Source of the DNA: Mangifera indica
Taxonomy: Eukaryota; Streptophyta; Magnoliopsida; Sapindales; Anacardiaceae
NCBI RefSeq assembly: GCF_011075055.1
Contig: NC_058154.1
Span: 5,877,501-5,941,500 of the forward strand
Direction of reading: 5' to 3'
Length of the DNA stretch: 64,000 nucleotides
Shown here: piece after piece, positions 13,026-23,171 of the stretch
Layout: every line of letters begins with the position of its first letter
Position numbering within the stretch: the stretch's first letter is position 1
Program-made: the position numbers and the translations under genes
Notes under the pieces: generated by a model
Databases searched by the model: none
What the model was told of the DNA's origin: nothing
The model's input: the letters and a program-made list of their open reading frames with translations, nothing else

Positions 13026-13040
13026 TTCTCCCACTTGTAC
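13026..13040 (-). other. Polypurine tract of copia A1
   Basis: On the minus strand it reads GTACAAGTGGGAGAA immediately before the 3' LTR. AAGTGGGAGA is the usual polypurine tract of plant Ty1/copia elements. It sets both the orientation and the LTR start. Confidence 0.8.
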
Positions 13041-15722
13041 TATAACCAATCAGTCATGTATCCAATGCCTAATCCTTCTTTGTGTTTATCATGTTTTTAC
13101 TACAATAACAACTTTATTAATGGGTTAGCCAAATTGTTATTTGTATCAATCCTCTCTATTTGTATGTCATATCATTGAATAATCTCTTGAATCAAATGGT
13201 ACTGTCTGAGTATGTTCTTAGACCATTAATTAAACCATGGCTCTTTTGCTTGGGCAATCACTCCATTATTGTCGTAATAAAACTTAATCAGCTTAGCGAT
13301 GCTTGAAACCACTATAAGTTCTATCGTGAACTTCTTAATCTATATAACCTTTTTTGTTATTTTTAAAAGGGCAATGTACTCAAACTTTATTATAGAGTTA
13401 GCCACTATACTTTACTTTGAGCTTTTCAAGGTTACTACACTACCATTCAAACAAAACGTAAACCTAGATTGTGATTTAAAATCACCTCAATCAGTTTTGA
13501 AATTGGCATCACTATAACAATGAGTTCAAAATCCTCTCCATAAACTAAGATTGCATCTTTAGTCTTTCTTAGGTACTTTAAGATGTTCTTGACAACTATC
13601 TAGTGTTTTTCACATGGATCAAATTGATATCTATTGCAAATGCTCAAGGCATATAAGACATCAAGTCTCATACATAGCATAACGTACATGACTGATCCTA
13701 TAATTGAGGTATGTGGGATCCTAATCATCTTATCTCTTTTAAATTGTGAAGATGGGCCTGTCTTTGTTAAAAGATATATACCATAGGACATAGACAAAAA
13801 TCTTTTCTTGGATTCCTCTATAAAGAATCTTTTCAACACCCTATCTATGTATGTACTTTGACTTAGGCCTAGTGTCTACGTTCTCTATTTTAGTAAATTT
13901 TAATCTTAAGAATCTAGACATCTTCTCCTAGGTCTTTCATGGAGAAACACTTGGATAACGAAGGTTATACTAATTATAAGTTTGGTATGTCATTTCCAAT
14001 AACCAAATGTCATCGACATACAATACTAAAAATGCAATTACACTCTCATAGACCTTCTTATACACACATGACTCGTCTTCATTTTTGATAAAATTGAACT
14101 CTTATACAACTTCATCAAAATAAATTTTCAACCTTTTAGAAGCCTACTTAAGCCCACAAATGGACTTTTATAGCTTACATACTTTATTAGTATGTCTAAC
14201 AAGAATGACACCATCGAGTTGTGTCATATAGATGTCTTCTACATGGTTACCATTTAGGAAAGCAATTTTGACATCCATAAGAAAGATTTCAAAGTCATGG
14301 TATGCAATAATAGCAAGCATAATCCTAATATACTTAAGCATAATGACTAGCAAAGAAGCTTCATTATAGTCAATGCCATATTTTTATGTGAAACCTTTGA
14401 CAACTAATCGTGCTTTATAGGTATGCATGTTACTTTCTATGTTAGCTTTCATTTTGGAAACCCATTTGCACCCTATTGGTTTTACTCCTTCAAGTGCACC
14501 CACTAAAATCCATACTTAGTTTTGGTACATGGAGTCTAGTTTGGATTTCATGACATCCAACAATTTATCAGAAGGCCATAAGACTATTTCTTACCTGAAG
14601 CATCCTCTTATTTTAAGTTCCCATCTCTTAACTTTGAAAATTCTAAACATCCACCTATAGGTGGTTAAAATTAATGGTTTTAAGAGTAAAATCATCATTT
14701 TATTTGTAATATTAAAAATAAACCAAAATTTAATCTCTTTTTCCCCTTTTAAACCTTAACAACTAAAAGTTTCCCCTTAACCCATGTTTTTAAAAAATGA
14801 TATTTCCCCTCTAAGGTTTATTTTCCAAATCTCCGATACCAAATCTAACGCTATCACAAGCGACGAATATCTCTCAATACCTTTTTTCCCTCCGACAACC
14901 AAGCTTCTCTCATTTGAAAGCTTGGATGGCGTCGATTGAATTCGAAGATGACTCTCAACTTTGTCGACAAAACAATGCTATTTGTCTTCCTTGACAAAGA
15001 CAAATAGGGAAGACTAAGATGAGATTCGACAAAGATGAGAGATCTCGTCTTTATTGGGGAAGACAATAAAGATGAGATCTCTCATCTTTGGGGAGATAAT
15101 GTTTTGTCTTTTCTGACGAAACATTGTCTTTTTTTACATTTAGAACTGCCAATTAAAGAAGGAGATGGTGAGAGAGCAATCGTTGGAGGAAGAGAATAGA
15201 GATGGCTCTAAAGAAGCACTAGAGATGGTGCCAGAGTTTGAAAACTAAACCTTGAGGGGGAAATGTCATTTTTTAAAACTTGGCCTATGAAGAAAATTAT
15301 TAGTTTTTTGGGTCTAAAGGGGAAAAAGAAATAAAATTTTAAAAGGTTAGGGTTTCGTTAACTTTAACCACTCATGGGTAGGTAAATGGGATTTTTAAAG
15401 TTAAAGAGTGGGAACTAGAGATAAGAGGATACTTTGGATAGGAAATAGTTTTTTAACCTTATCAAAATCTAGACTTGAGACAACGTCATCATAAGTCTTT
15501 AGTTCGTCATTAAAGATGACCAATACGTCGTTGCACTAAGTCATAAGAAAACCAAATCTTTCTGGCTCGTGACATACTCGTGTAGATCTATATAACTCTT
15601 ATATGCTCTGAGGTAGTTCTTCTCAAGTTGAGGAATTTCCTCATGATTAGCCATTTGTGATGGCATATCGTCCTTTCTAACACTTGTGATATCTTGTGAG
15701 GTCTTTTTGATGAACACGGGGA
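13041..15722 (-). pseudogene. Copia A1 pol remnant (RNase H, RT, RT-integrase linker)
   Basis: Minus strand. RNase H lies at about 13240-13500, with the frame of the KSSKQST and CDNNG motifs visible but carrying stops at former Gln and Arg codons. RT connection sequence lies at 13600-13839 (MLKRF, IPHTSIIGS, YALSICNRYQ). The RT N-terminus lies at 14168-14353 and includes the catalytic Asp segment LMDVKIAFLNG. The order integrase-RT-RNase H is that of Ty1/copia. The linker upstream of RT is interrupted by a foldback transposon (14574-15458). Upstream integrase, protease and gag are missing: the copy stops at about 15722 where gypsy LTR sequence starts. Confidence 0.8.
14574..15458. mobile_element. 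Foldback Mutator-like MITE, copy 1 (885 bp)
   Basis: Flanked by 9-bp direct repeats, TTATCAGAA (14565-14573) and TTATCAAAA (15459-15467), one mismatch. The left end begins GGCCATAAGACTATTTC; the right end, reverse-complemented, begins GGTTAAAAAACTATTTC. The two arms continue as inverted repeats for some 300 bases. There is no transposase frame. It splits the copia A1 coding region, so it is younger than that element. Two other copies lie at 22371-23171 and 58785-59653. Confidence 0.8.
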
Positions 15723-16690
15723 AGGTTAAGCTAAAGAATGCCTATGTATACCAAAAAAAAAAAAGACTATTTTACCCCCAAACTATATGTAAGGAAGGGA
15801 AGAGAAAAGAAAGATAATAGAAAGGTTTCAACAAATCCTGTTAAGATAGTCAATTATAGTAAAAGTGTTTGACTGTGTGGAAGATGGCATAGATCTTGAT
15901 CGAATCGAATCTAGGTCAAAAATACGAAAGGTTAAGAAAAATGTACACTTGGATAGCAACTAGTTATGTGTAAAAGTGGTGAGATACATGAGTATAATAG
16001 AGATATATAAGAGATAGATACCTATGAGATGCATATAAACTCAACGCCAAGACACATTAGTCATAGTTCAGTTTAGCTCAAGTGTGCATGGCAAGATTTG
16101 ATGGCACTTCAGTTAGTTCCTTATGTGCTCAATGGGATGTATCATATACGTGCTTGTAATAAAGGTCATCTGAGGATGATTTTTTAATTAGTAGTCTAGT
16201 AGCTATGCGTATGTTGTAAGGGAGGGATTAAGATCAGTTTCCCCTATGACTAAGGTGTCATAACTAGTTAGTCAAATAGTCTAATCGATATATGTGCAAA
16301 ACACAATAGTTAGTAGACATTTGCAATGTCAATTGCTTTCACTAGGACATCATATATGTAAAGATCAGTTTAAGCGATAGTAACTTATATGAGAAGGCCT
16401 ATGTACTTGGGGCACAAAGGTGCTGAGAAAATATGGATGGACAAAGGAAAGTGTCGAAAAACATTTTTTTAACCATATAGAGATTTAGTGTTAGAATGCC
16501 TACTTTTAGATTTGCGTTTTATGTATAGTGTTAAGAGGTCACCAACTTACTGAGTGTTTTTCACTCACATTATTTTTTATGTTTTTGCAGGTTGAGGTGA
16601 GTAGTGGGGCATACGGGGAAGCCAACTATTCCCCTCAATTTGTTGCATTAGGCTGAGGGGAAAATTGTCATTTCTAAATTTATGATAATT
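15723..16690 (+). repeat. Gypsy LTR-like remnant
   Basis: The 16330-16640 part is the inverted, diverged counterpart of 25000-25270, inside the minus-strand gypsy LTR at 24693. Shared landmarks are the GGCACAAAGGTG region, the TAGTGTTAGAATG region, the block ACTGAGTGTTTTTCACTCA and GAGGTGAGTAGTG. These are features of plant gypsy LTRs near the end of the repeat. No coding sequence is seen. Confidence 0.5.
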
Positions 16691-16949
16691 ATGTATTTAT
16701 GTTTCCATTTTTAAACTTTATGGATCGCACCATGCACTATGTTTAAGATGGTTGGTTTTTAGACACTTATTTTCAGCTGAATAAATTGAAATATTTCAAT
16801 TACGTCTTTTTGCATACATTTTAATTTTAAGTGATCAATAGCATCGTCATTATTCTGATGATTGAGATAAGAATGCAAGTTGTGCACGCCTCTTCAACTT
16901 ATATTCTATATACCTTAAGTGATCGGATTTCTCTTGAATATGTTTTTTA

Positions 16950-17757
16950 CTAAAAGGTGTGCTAATGGATTCTAAGTTAGTGATTTAACCTTTATGCTTA
17001 GAGGATTATTTGGTTATTTAATTGTAAGCTATTTAATTGACCCATAGGTTTTTTATGATGTTAACAGTGAATTGAATTATGATTAACCTACAATTAATCA
17101 ACCCTCTATTAACAAACCATAAGCAATCTCTAGCACATCATAACTACCTAAATGATGGAGAATAAGTGGAAGACTGATTTCATATTTCAATAGCATGATT
17201 ATTGTGCACAATTAATTTTTTTTGTCAACCAATATCTTTTAAGGTTTAAACATAAAAAAATGACTATCTCAGGCTTTCCTTAAACTTATTATTTGATATC
17301 CAAGACAATGACTAAACATGATTGTATTTGAGCAACAACCTAATCTCAAAATGACCATAGATTCTAGTAATCGTAGTAGTCAATCAAACAACACTTTAAA
17401 AGATCTTTTCTTATACCGCGGAGTAATGAATTTTATGTTGATCTACCACAACTTTGAATCATTTCTTAACATAACCAATAACTACCATATTAATATCACC
17501 GATAAAAAGACTGTACCAAACTAGATTGATTAGTGCACATAAAGCTTTAGTGATCTCAAATTGATGAATCACATACACTACTATCTATCAAAGGATTTGT
17601 TTCATAAATGCTCGAGTAATGATCTATGTGAAATCATCTGATGGATTATTCAAGTGAACATATAGTTAATATCTATCCATATGTTTTACTAAAATTTCAC
17701 TAACAATTTTAACATATAAGATATGTGTTTACCTTTTAACAGTCATTTAACATGATT
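16950..17757 (-). repeat. Diverged copia LTR-A-like remnant
   Basis: Minus-strand similarity to LTR-A is visible at several anchored blocks, for example GTGCACAATTAATTTTTTT followed by GTCAACCAATATC (about 17200), which matches the block near 12210-12240. Divergence is heavy, and the ends cannot be placed. A 68-residue open frame at 17318-17524 falls inside and looks accidental. The hAT element at 17766 is inserted at its edge. Confidence 0.4.
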
Positions 17758-18382
17758 TCCTTATTTAGACCTGGCCACGGTTCATAAACCGCCAGTTTCG
17801 GTTCGGAACCACCGGTTCACGGCTCGAAAATATAAGGACTCTGAACCGAAACCGTAACAGGACGGTTCGTGCACGGTTCGAAACCGCCGGTTCCGGTTCA
17901 TGGCCCCGGTTCGGAACCGACGGTTTCGGTTCGAAACCGATATTAAACAGTCAATTCTAATATATGATCTTGATTTAATTTTTAAATTATTAATTACAAC
18001 AATTAAAAATTAAAATAAAGGCTTAGACTTAATTACAATAAATAAAATTAATTATATAAATAAATTATATGATTAATTATAAAAGATAATAAATAAAATT
18101 AATTATAGAAATAAATTTTATAATTAATTATGAATTGTATAAAAAAAATTAAAATTGAAATTGAAATTAATAAAAAATTAAGAAAGAATTTAATTAAATT
18201 TAAGAAAATTTGATTGAATTGAAAGATTGAGAGAGTATTAAGAGTTTAAAGAATGAGAATGAGAGTTTGAAGGATTGAGTGAGAGAGTAGAAAAATTGAA
18301 ATTTGAGAGAATGGAATTTGGAGGAGTATATATAGGAAAAAACTTTTTTGAAAAAAATTAAAGATAGGGGGGTGAATTGAGA

Positions 18383-18427
18383 TTCAGAGAAATTGCAGGG
18401 GACCAAGTCCCCTGCATTTTCTCTGAA
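18383..18427. repeat. Hairpin 1 in the hAT element
   Basis: A 20-bp stem with one mismatch around a 5-base loop (CCAAG); the core is GCAGGGGA pairing with TCCCCTGC. Confidence 0.85.
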
Positions 18428-18459
18428 AATTGCAGGGGATTGGTCCATCCCCTGTAATT
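18428..18459. repeat. Hairpin 2 in the hAT element
   Basis: A 13-bp stem with one mismatch (AATTGCAGGGGAT with ATCCCCTGTAATT) around a 6-base loop. It directly follows hairpin 1 and shares its GCAGGGGA core, so the two probably arose by duplication. Confidence 0.8.
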
Positions 18460-18467
18460 TTTTCTTC

Positions 18468-18506
18468 AAAAGGCAACGGTTCCCTGCACAGGAACCGTTG
18501 CCTTTT
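18468..18506. repeat. Hairpin 3 in the hAT element
   Basis: A perfect 16-bp stem, AAAAGGCAACGGTTCC with its complement, around the 7-base loop CTGCACA. Confidence 0.9.
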
Positions 18507-18774
18507 TAAATAAAATTAAAAAAAAATCAAAAAAATTTCAAAAAAATTTCAAATTTTTTTCGGTTCAGTACAGTAAGCCGCCGGTTCATAAATCGGTGTG
18601 AACCGGCGGTTCCACGGTTCCAATTTATGTGAACCGGAACCGAACCGCAGAGCCACAGTTTCGGTTCTGGTTCATTCCGGTTCCGGGTCTGCCAGTTCCG
18701 ATTTCGGGTTTATCCAGGTCGGTTTCGGTCCGGTTCACGGGTCAAACCGGCCCATGACCAGGTCTATCCTTATT

Positions 18775-19320
18775 ACATTATTTTTGCCTTTTTGTTAGAA
18801 TAATATTAGAAGTTCAGACGTTTCTTAAAAAACTATTATACGTGCATATGAGATTCTCATGATTAATAAACAAATTGATCCTCTAATTATGAATATATTA
18901 TTTTAAAGACACTCATTCATTTAATATATATATATATGTATATATATATATATGTCACAATATGACTCAAATTGGGTTGTGACACATGTAACCCATATAA
19001 AAGATACAAAACTACCTCCCACCCAACCATTTTAATTCCGTTAGCAGAATAACGCGACTTTGGAATAGATATAAAGCTTAATTCGGGCATCAATGCCACT
19101 GAAATTTAATTTCCTCTCTATACACAAAATTTAACTTCGCAATCAGGTTGTTCTGCAGTCTAATGAACGCAAAAATCCTAAACGATCACTAAAATAGTTA
19201 TTTGTAAGAGAACATAATTGATTCATATAGAAGCACAAAATTTAATAAACAAGATTTTAGCAACCAAAAATGAAAAACTACCCATTTATCTGTAATAGCC
19301 TATGAAAAGTTATCTATATA
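18775..19320. other. Intergenic DNA downstream of the trihelix gene
   Basis: AT-rich, with a TA/GTA microsatellite at about 18923-18954. No gene or clear transposon is seen. The part next to 19320 is probably the 3' flank of the trihelix transcript. A 60-residue minus-strand open frame here includes the microsatellite and shows no domain. Confidence 0.6.
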
Positions 19321-19322
19321 TA

Positions 19323-19328
19323 TTTATT
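19323..19328 (-). terminator. Poly(A) signal AATAAA of the trihelix gene
   Basis: AATAAA on the minus strand, 6 bases past the stop codon. It is a canonical near-upstream element but unusually close to the stop, so other signals further downstream may also be used. Confidence 0.5.
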
Positions 19329-19333
19329 GTACA

Positions 19334-20791
19334 CTATCCAGTAATGGAAGACGGTTCACTCCTCTTGTTTGATGAGTTCTGTTGTTGTTGATGATGATGG
19401 TGATCTAGTAGCTCAACCTCCTTCTGCCTAATAACAAGCACCATTCTTTGGTTTTCAAGCCGCCTTCGCTCGTTTTCAAGCTTTGCTTTCTCCATTTCCC
19501 TCTTCTTCTTGGAACTAAACTTCACCCACTTTATCCTTTGCTTCTCCAGCTCAAAAGCTTGGTATTCATAACTAACTTGCTGCTCCTCCAATTGCAGTAG
19601 CCTCATTTTCATCCACTGCTTTTTCTCCCATGCACTCTTAGCTCCATCTTGAATCACAGACATCACTTCACCATTAAATTGCTCCATTAGTGGTAACAAT
19701 GCACCAGACAAAACTCCTTTTCTAGCCTTTTTTCCAAAGGTTTTCTCATGGTTGTCATTATCATCTTCTTGCCCATGCCCATTTTGGCCTCTTAAAATTC
19801 CATCTATTGCCTCATCTTCGTCGTCGTCGTCATCGTCATCATCACTATAATCGTCCTCCTCATTCTCTTCTTCGCTTCCCACTTTTGCCATTTTTGACCC
19901 ATCTATTTCAATTCGATTCGAACTAGCCCCACCAAGGGCATTTTCTGATGAATGCAAGCACCTTTTCTGTTGTGATTGTTGATGCTGGACTTGAGACGGA
20001 TCAGCGACGACCTCCAGTGAGCGATTGGCACCAGTAGCTACACTAGTAACACTACCATGACCACAACTATTATGATAAGCACACATTTCCCTGAAAAACA
20101 AATGCTTAGAATTAAGTAACTTCTTAACCTCCTCCTTCATTTTAGGCGACAAATCCATATTATCCAGCAAACTCTGATTCTCCACAACACGGCAAGCAGT
20201 TCCCTTACCGAGAATTTCATTAACCCTTTTGTACCTCTTATTCAAGTCATTAAATTTATCCTCACATTGTTGAGGAGACACATAAAACCCCTTTTCCATC
20301 ATAGCCCTCGAAACCGATTTCCACTTCCCTTTCTTCTGAAGTAAAGCCCCAGCCATTTTCTTATCATTCCCTTCGGATCCAGCTTCATCACCAATATAAA
20401 AAACAGCCATTATAAGAAGCCTCACCATGCTATCAGTCCACTTCATTCTATGCCAAGGAGATGCCTTTCTCTTGCCATCTCCAGCACTTTCATCTGGGGC
20501 AAATCCAAGTTCATCTTCATCACTAAGAGGCGAAAGTTGTTGTTTTGGCTTGGGTGTAAACCAATAACCACGTTGTTTCGAAGATTGGTGGGATTGGGGT
20601 TGGGAATGGTGGTGGTGATCCGTGTCATGGTGGGGAGATTGAGAATAAGCAGCAAGCATTTGAGATTGACTCTGAAGATTGTGAGGGTTTTGAATTTGAG
20701 GATTTTGTTGAGGCTGTAATGGCATTTCTAGCCCCAGCATTACGGAAGAAGTGTCAGAAAACAACCCAACATTTAAACCACTTGGTTCCAT
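19334..20791 (-). CDS. Trihelix (GT factor) transcription factor, GT-gamma-like
   Basis: Nuclear DNA-binding protein of 485 residues in one coding exon. The start is the ATG at 20791 (MEPSGL); the frame is open a few codons further upstream but has no ATG there, and an intron acceptor lies just before it. A low-complexity Gln/His/Ser N-terminus (25-75) is followed by the trihelix domain at about 113-195. The conserved Trp residues are in MKWTD and GKWKSV, and the third-helix core is CEDKFNDLNKRY. Then comes a conserved VVENQSLLD block (about 202-210), an acidic Asp/Glu stretch (306-328), and a long charged coiled coil (about 385-463), as in trihelix proteins that oligomerise. It ends with His/Gln runs. 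Domain order resembles, from memory, Arabidopsis At1g21200 and At1g76870 (GT-gamma group, which also holds the hypoxia regulator HRA1). Target genes cannot be inferred. No damage is seen. Confidence 0.9.
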   Translation of the reverse strand: MEPSGLNVGLFSDTSSVMLGLEMPLQPQQNPQIQNPHNLQSQSQMLAAYSQSPHHDTDHHHHSQPQSHQSSKQRGYWFTPKPKQQLSPLSDEDELGFAPDESAGDGKRKASPWHRMKWTDSMVRLLIMAVFYIGDEAGSEGNDKKMAGALLQKKGKWKSVSRAMMEKGFYVSPQQCEDKFNDLNKRYKRVNEILGKGTACRVVENQSLLDNMDLSPKMKEEVKKLLNSKHLFFREMCAYHNSCGHGSVTSVATGANRSLEVVADPSQVQHQQSQQKRCLHSSENALGGASSNRIEIDGSKMAKVGSEEENEEDDYSDDDDDDDDEDEAIDGILRGQNGHGQEDDNDNHEKTFGKKARKGVLSGALLPLMEQFNGEVMSVIQDGAKSAWEKKQWMKMRLLQLEEQQVSYEYQAFELEKQRIKWVKFSSKKKREMEKAKLENERRRLENQRMVLVIRQKEVELLDHHHHQQQQNSSNKRSEPSSITG

Positions 20792-20795
20792 CAAA

Positions 20796-20879
20796 CTAAA
20801 ATACAAAAAAATTTAATCATAAAACGATTAGATTCTGATGGACAACAGTGGGTGGAAATGGAAAGAAAAGAGAACATAC
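20796..20879 (-). other. Predicted 5' UTR intron of the trihelix gene
   Basis: Minus strand: donor CTTTG|GTATGT at 20879, acceptor TTTTTTTGTATTTTAG| ending at 20796, five bases before the ATG. The 84-nt length is typical of plant introns. It explains why the frame upstream of the ATG should not be translated. Predicted from splice motifs only. Confidence 0.7.
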
Positions 20880-20964
20880 CAAAGAAAAACACCAGAAAGA
20901 GGAAGACGAAGATTTGAAAAGTTAGAAAACTGTGATAAAAATGGTATTAGTAGTAGGTAGAAAG

Positions 20965-20970
20965 TATATA
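20965..20970 (-). promoter_or_regulatory. TATA box of the trihelix gene
   Basis: TATATA within TTTGTATATACTTTC on the minus strand, about 175 bases upstream of the ATG and about 85 upstream of the intron donor. This would place transcription start near 20935-20940, giving a short leader exon ending at 20880. Spacing-based inference. Confidence 0.5.
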
Positions 20971-20989
20971 CAAAGGGCGTAGCCGCCGG

Positions 20990-22361
20990 TTTTGGTTAGG
21001 CAGGTTCTGTTTTGGAAGAAAGGAAACTGCCCATGGTTTTGGTTTTTGTTTTTTGAATGTAAACCCACAGGATTTGTGAAAACAAAGGGAGACTCCGTAT
21101 TTATGTCAGTTGGCATTTCCTTGAAACATGTTTGAGCCCACAAATTTTTATATATAAAAATAGTAAGTGGAAGTTATTTGAGTTAAAAATAAATTATATA
21201 ATAAAATATTATTTAAATATTTAAATAGTGTATTTAAAAAAATATAATATTATTTTTTATTATATTTTTTTAGTACTATTTTGAAAACTAGATTAAATTA
21301 TATTAGATTAAATCGGTTTGCTTAATTGGTTGAATCGAAATTAATTTCGAGTTCGCTCTAGTTAATATTAAAAAAGAGTTTACTTATTAAATTGATCAAA
21401 CTTGATCAAAACCGGTGAATAAGAGGAATTGATTAAAACTGATAGAATTAGATTTGACCAAAATTTAAGGTAATTTAAAAAAAATTAATTATTTTTTAGT
21501 AATTCAAATATTTTATATTAGACTAGATAAATTTCTAAAAGTTGATAAGAAAAATATAAGTTTAAAAATAAAATGAAAAAGAAGAAAAAAATGTATCTTA
21601 TATTTATTTAAATGTCTTCTATAAGTAATGACTTGCAGAATTATTTTTTTTCCTGTATTACAAAATAGAAATATTTTTTTATCTAATTGTTTAATTGAAA
21701 ACAAGTAAAAATTTTCACTCCTTAGAAATAATATATTCTAACCATCATAGATCTAGATATCCCAATTGATTTTATTTTTTATAAATTTTTAAGCAAAAAT
21801 TTGTTAGTTAATATGATATTATTTAAAAAATTCATTATAATTTGATAATAAGTTGAATTGGTTAGTTTTCTATTGAACTATTAAACCATGAACTCATGAG
21901 ATAATCAATTTGATCATTGGTCCAGTTTTAAAAATATTGTTTTTTACGGTTAGAGTTTGTTACTTAATAAATTATAAAATGTAATACTATGTGCATAAAT
22001 AATATGCATAATCTTATGCATAAATAATAATATATCATCTTATAATTAAATAATTTTAAATTAAAAATAAAATAATATTTAATAATATAATAATATATTA
22101 TTATTTATATATAAAATTATACACTTTTCTATATATGTAATTTTGTTGTTTAAAATATTAATAAAATAATATTGAATATGTTATAATTTTATTAATTTTA
22201 TAACAAATAAATGGAATATTCTTTTAAACTATCAAATATTTTATTTTTAATAATAAAAATGATCAAAACCAAGTGCATTATGAAAAGACAAATATATAAT
22301 TAAATACGATCTAAAACCTTTCATGAGCGAAGGAGATAATTGCCCTCATAATATCTTTAAA
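20990..22361. other. AT-rich intergenic DNA upstream of the trihelix gene
   Basis: The first few hundred bases are probably promoter. From about 21180 the sequence is very AT-rich, with a region at 21300-21470 and 21840-21950 holding repeated GGTT/AACC words (for example AATCGGTTTG, TTGAATTGGTTAG), perhaps an old DNA transposon remnant, although no ends could be found. No coding sequence is seen. Confidence 0.5.
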
Positions 22362-22370
22362 AAAAAGAAA

Positions 22371-23171
22371 AGCCTAAAAGATTTATTCTCATACAAATTT
22401 TATTCTTTTTTCATGATCTCACTTTTTATTTTTCAAAAGTCTAAATATTTATTCATATACTGTTAAGTTTATTAATTTTAAAAATAAAATTATTATTTAA
22501 TAAATAATATTAAAAATAAACTAAAAAATTATATCATTTTTCTCTGTAAAATTCAAAAACTAATAATTTATGTTACATTAAATTTTAAAAAGTTGTATTT
22601 TTTCCCCAAGATTTATTTTTTATTCTCCGGCCACTTCCTCTAGCGGCATCACTAGCGATCTTTCCCTTTTGGCATCTCCTCTTCCTTTGGTGGTCCTCTT
22701 CACAATTCTCTTCTCCCTTCAACCAATTTTGCTAGGGTGACGTTCGTCTAGAAAGATGAACGAATTATTTTCCTAGGCGAAAATGAGATCGACGATATTT
22801 TCTTCGTTTGGGAAAAAGATTCATTCGTCTTCTTAGATGAACATTGCCCTAACAGAGCCAACTGAAGAAGAGACATGTGAGAGAGATAGTTGTAGGAAGA
22901 GGAGATGTTAGGAGAGAGAGATCGCTATAGATGGTATCGGAGGGAGTGGCTAGAGTATGAAAAATAAACTAAAGAAAAATATTATTTTTTAAAACTTGAT
23001 TTTGAAGAAATTAGTAGTTTTTAGTGTTTAGGGGGGAAAATAATATAAAATTTTAAAAATAATGAATTTAGTTAACTTTAACAACTCATATTAGGTATTT
23101 AAGTTTTTGAAAGATAAAGTGATGAAAATTGAGATAAAAATAAACCTTGGGTGGCAATAAGTTGTTTGGCT
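22371..23171. mobile_element. Foldback Mutator-like MITE, copy 2 (801 bp)
   Basis: Left end AGCCTAAAAGATTTATTC; right end, reverse-complemented, AGCCAAACAACTTATTGCC: the same family ends as the copies at 14574 and 58785. Both arms share the sub-terminal blocks of the other copies, including the segment with GAAAAATAAACTAAAG near 22955 and its inverted partner near 22610. The flanks are A-rich (AAAAAGAAA and AAAAAATAA), compatible with a decayed 9-bp duplication. This is the most diverged copy. Confidence 0.65.

Larger units (their letters stand above)
17766..18766. mobile_element. Non-autonomous hAT element (1001 bp)
   Basis: Perfect 8-bp target duplication TCCTTATT at 17758-17765 and 18767-18774. 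Terminal inverted repeats are TAGACCTGGCCA at the left and, reverse-complemented, TAGACCTGGTCA at the right. An 8-bp duplication with TAG-starting short inverted ends is diagnostic for the hAT superfamily. About 170-220 bp at each end is packed with GAACCG/CGGTTC motifs in both orientations, a likely array of transposase-binding sites. The centre is AT-rich and then holds three hairpins (18383-18506). No BED zinc finger or hAT dimerisation domain is encoded; the minus-strand frame at 18200-18469 is not a transposase. Confidence 0.9.

Noticed and set aside
17766..18766. The hAT element considered as a simple GC-rich satellite because of the repeated CGGTTC words
   Set aside because: The words are restricted to both ends, in mixed orientation, and the unit has precise 8-bp target duplications.
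18200..18798. Open frames inside the hAT element taken as a possible transposase
   Set aside because: One is translated from hairpin and T-rich sequence, the other from the GAACCG terminal array. Neither has a BED finger or hAT C-terminal dimerisation motif.
20443..20719. Open frames overlapping the trihelix gene in other frames and on the opposite strand
   Set aside because: They are shadows of the CAN/CAC-rich N-terminal coding region and have no domain.
20792..20806. Upstream extension of the trihelix frame by five codons
   Set aside because: The extension begins with TTG, not ATG, and lies across the predicted splice acceptor at 20796. The ATG at 20791 is the first usable start.
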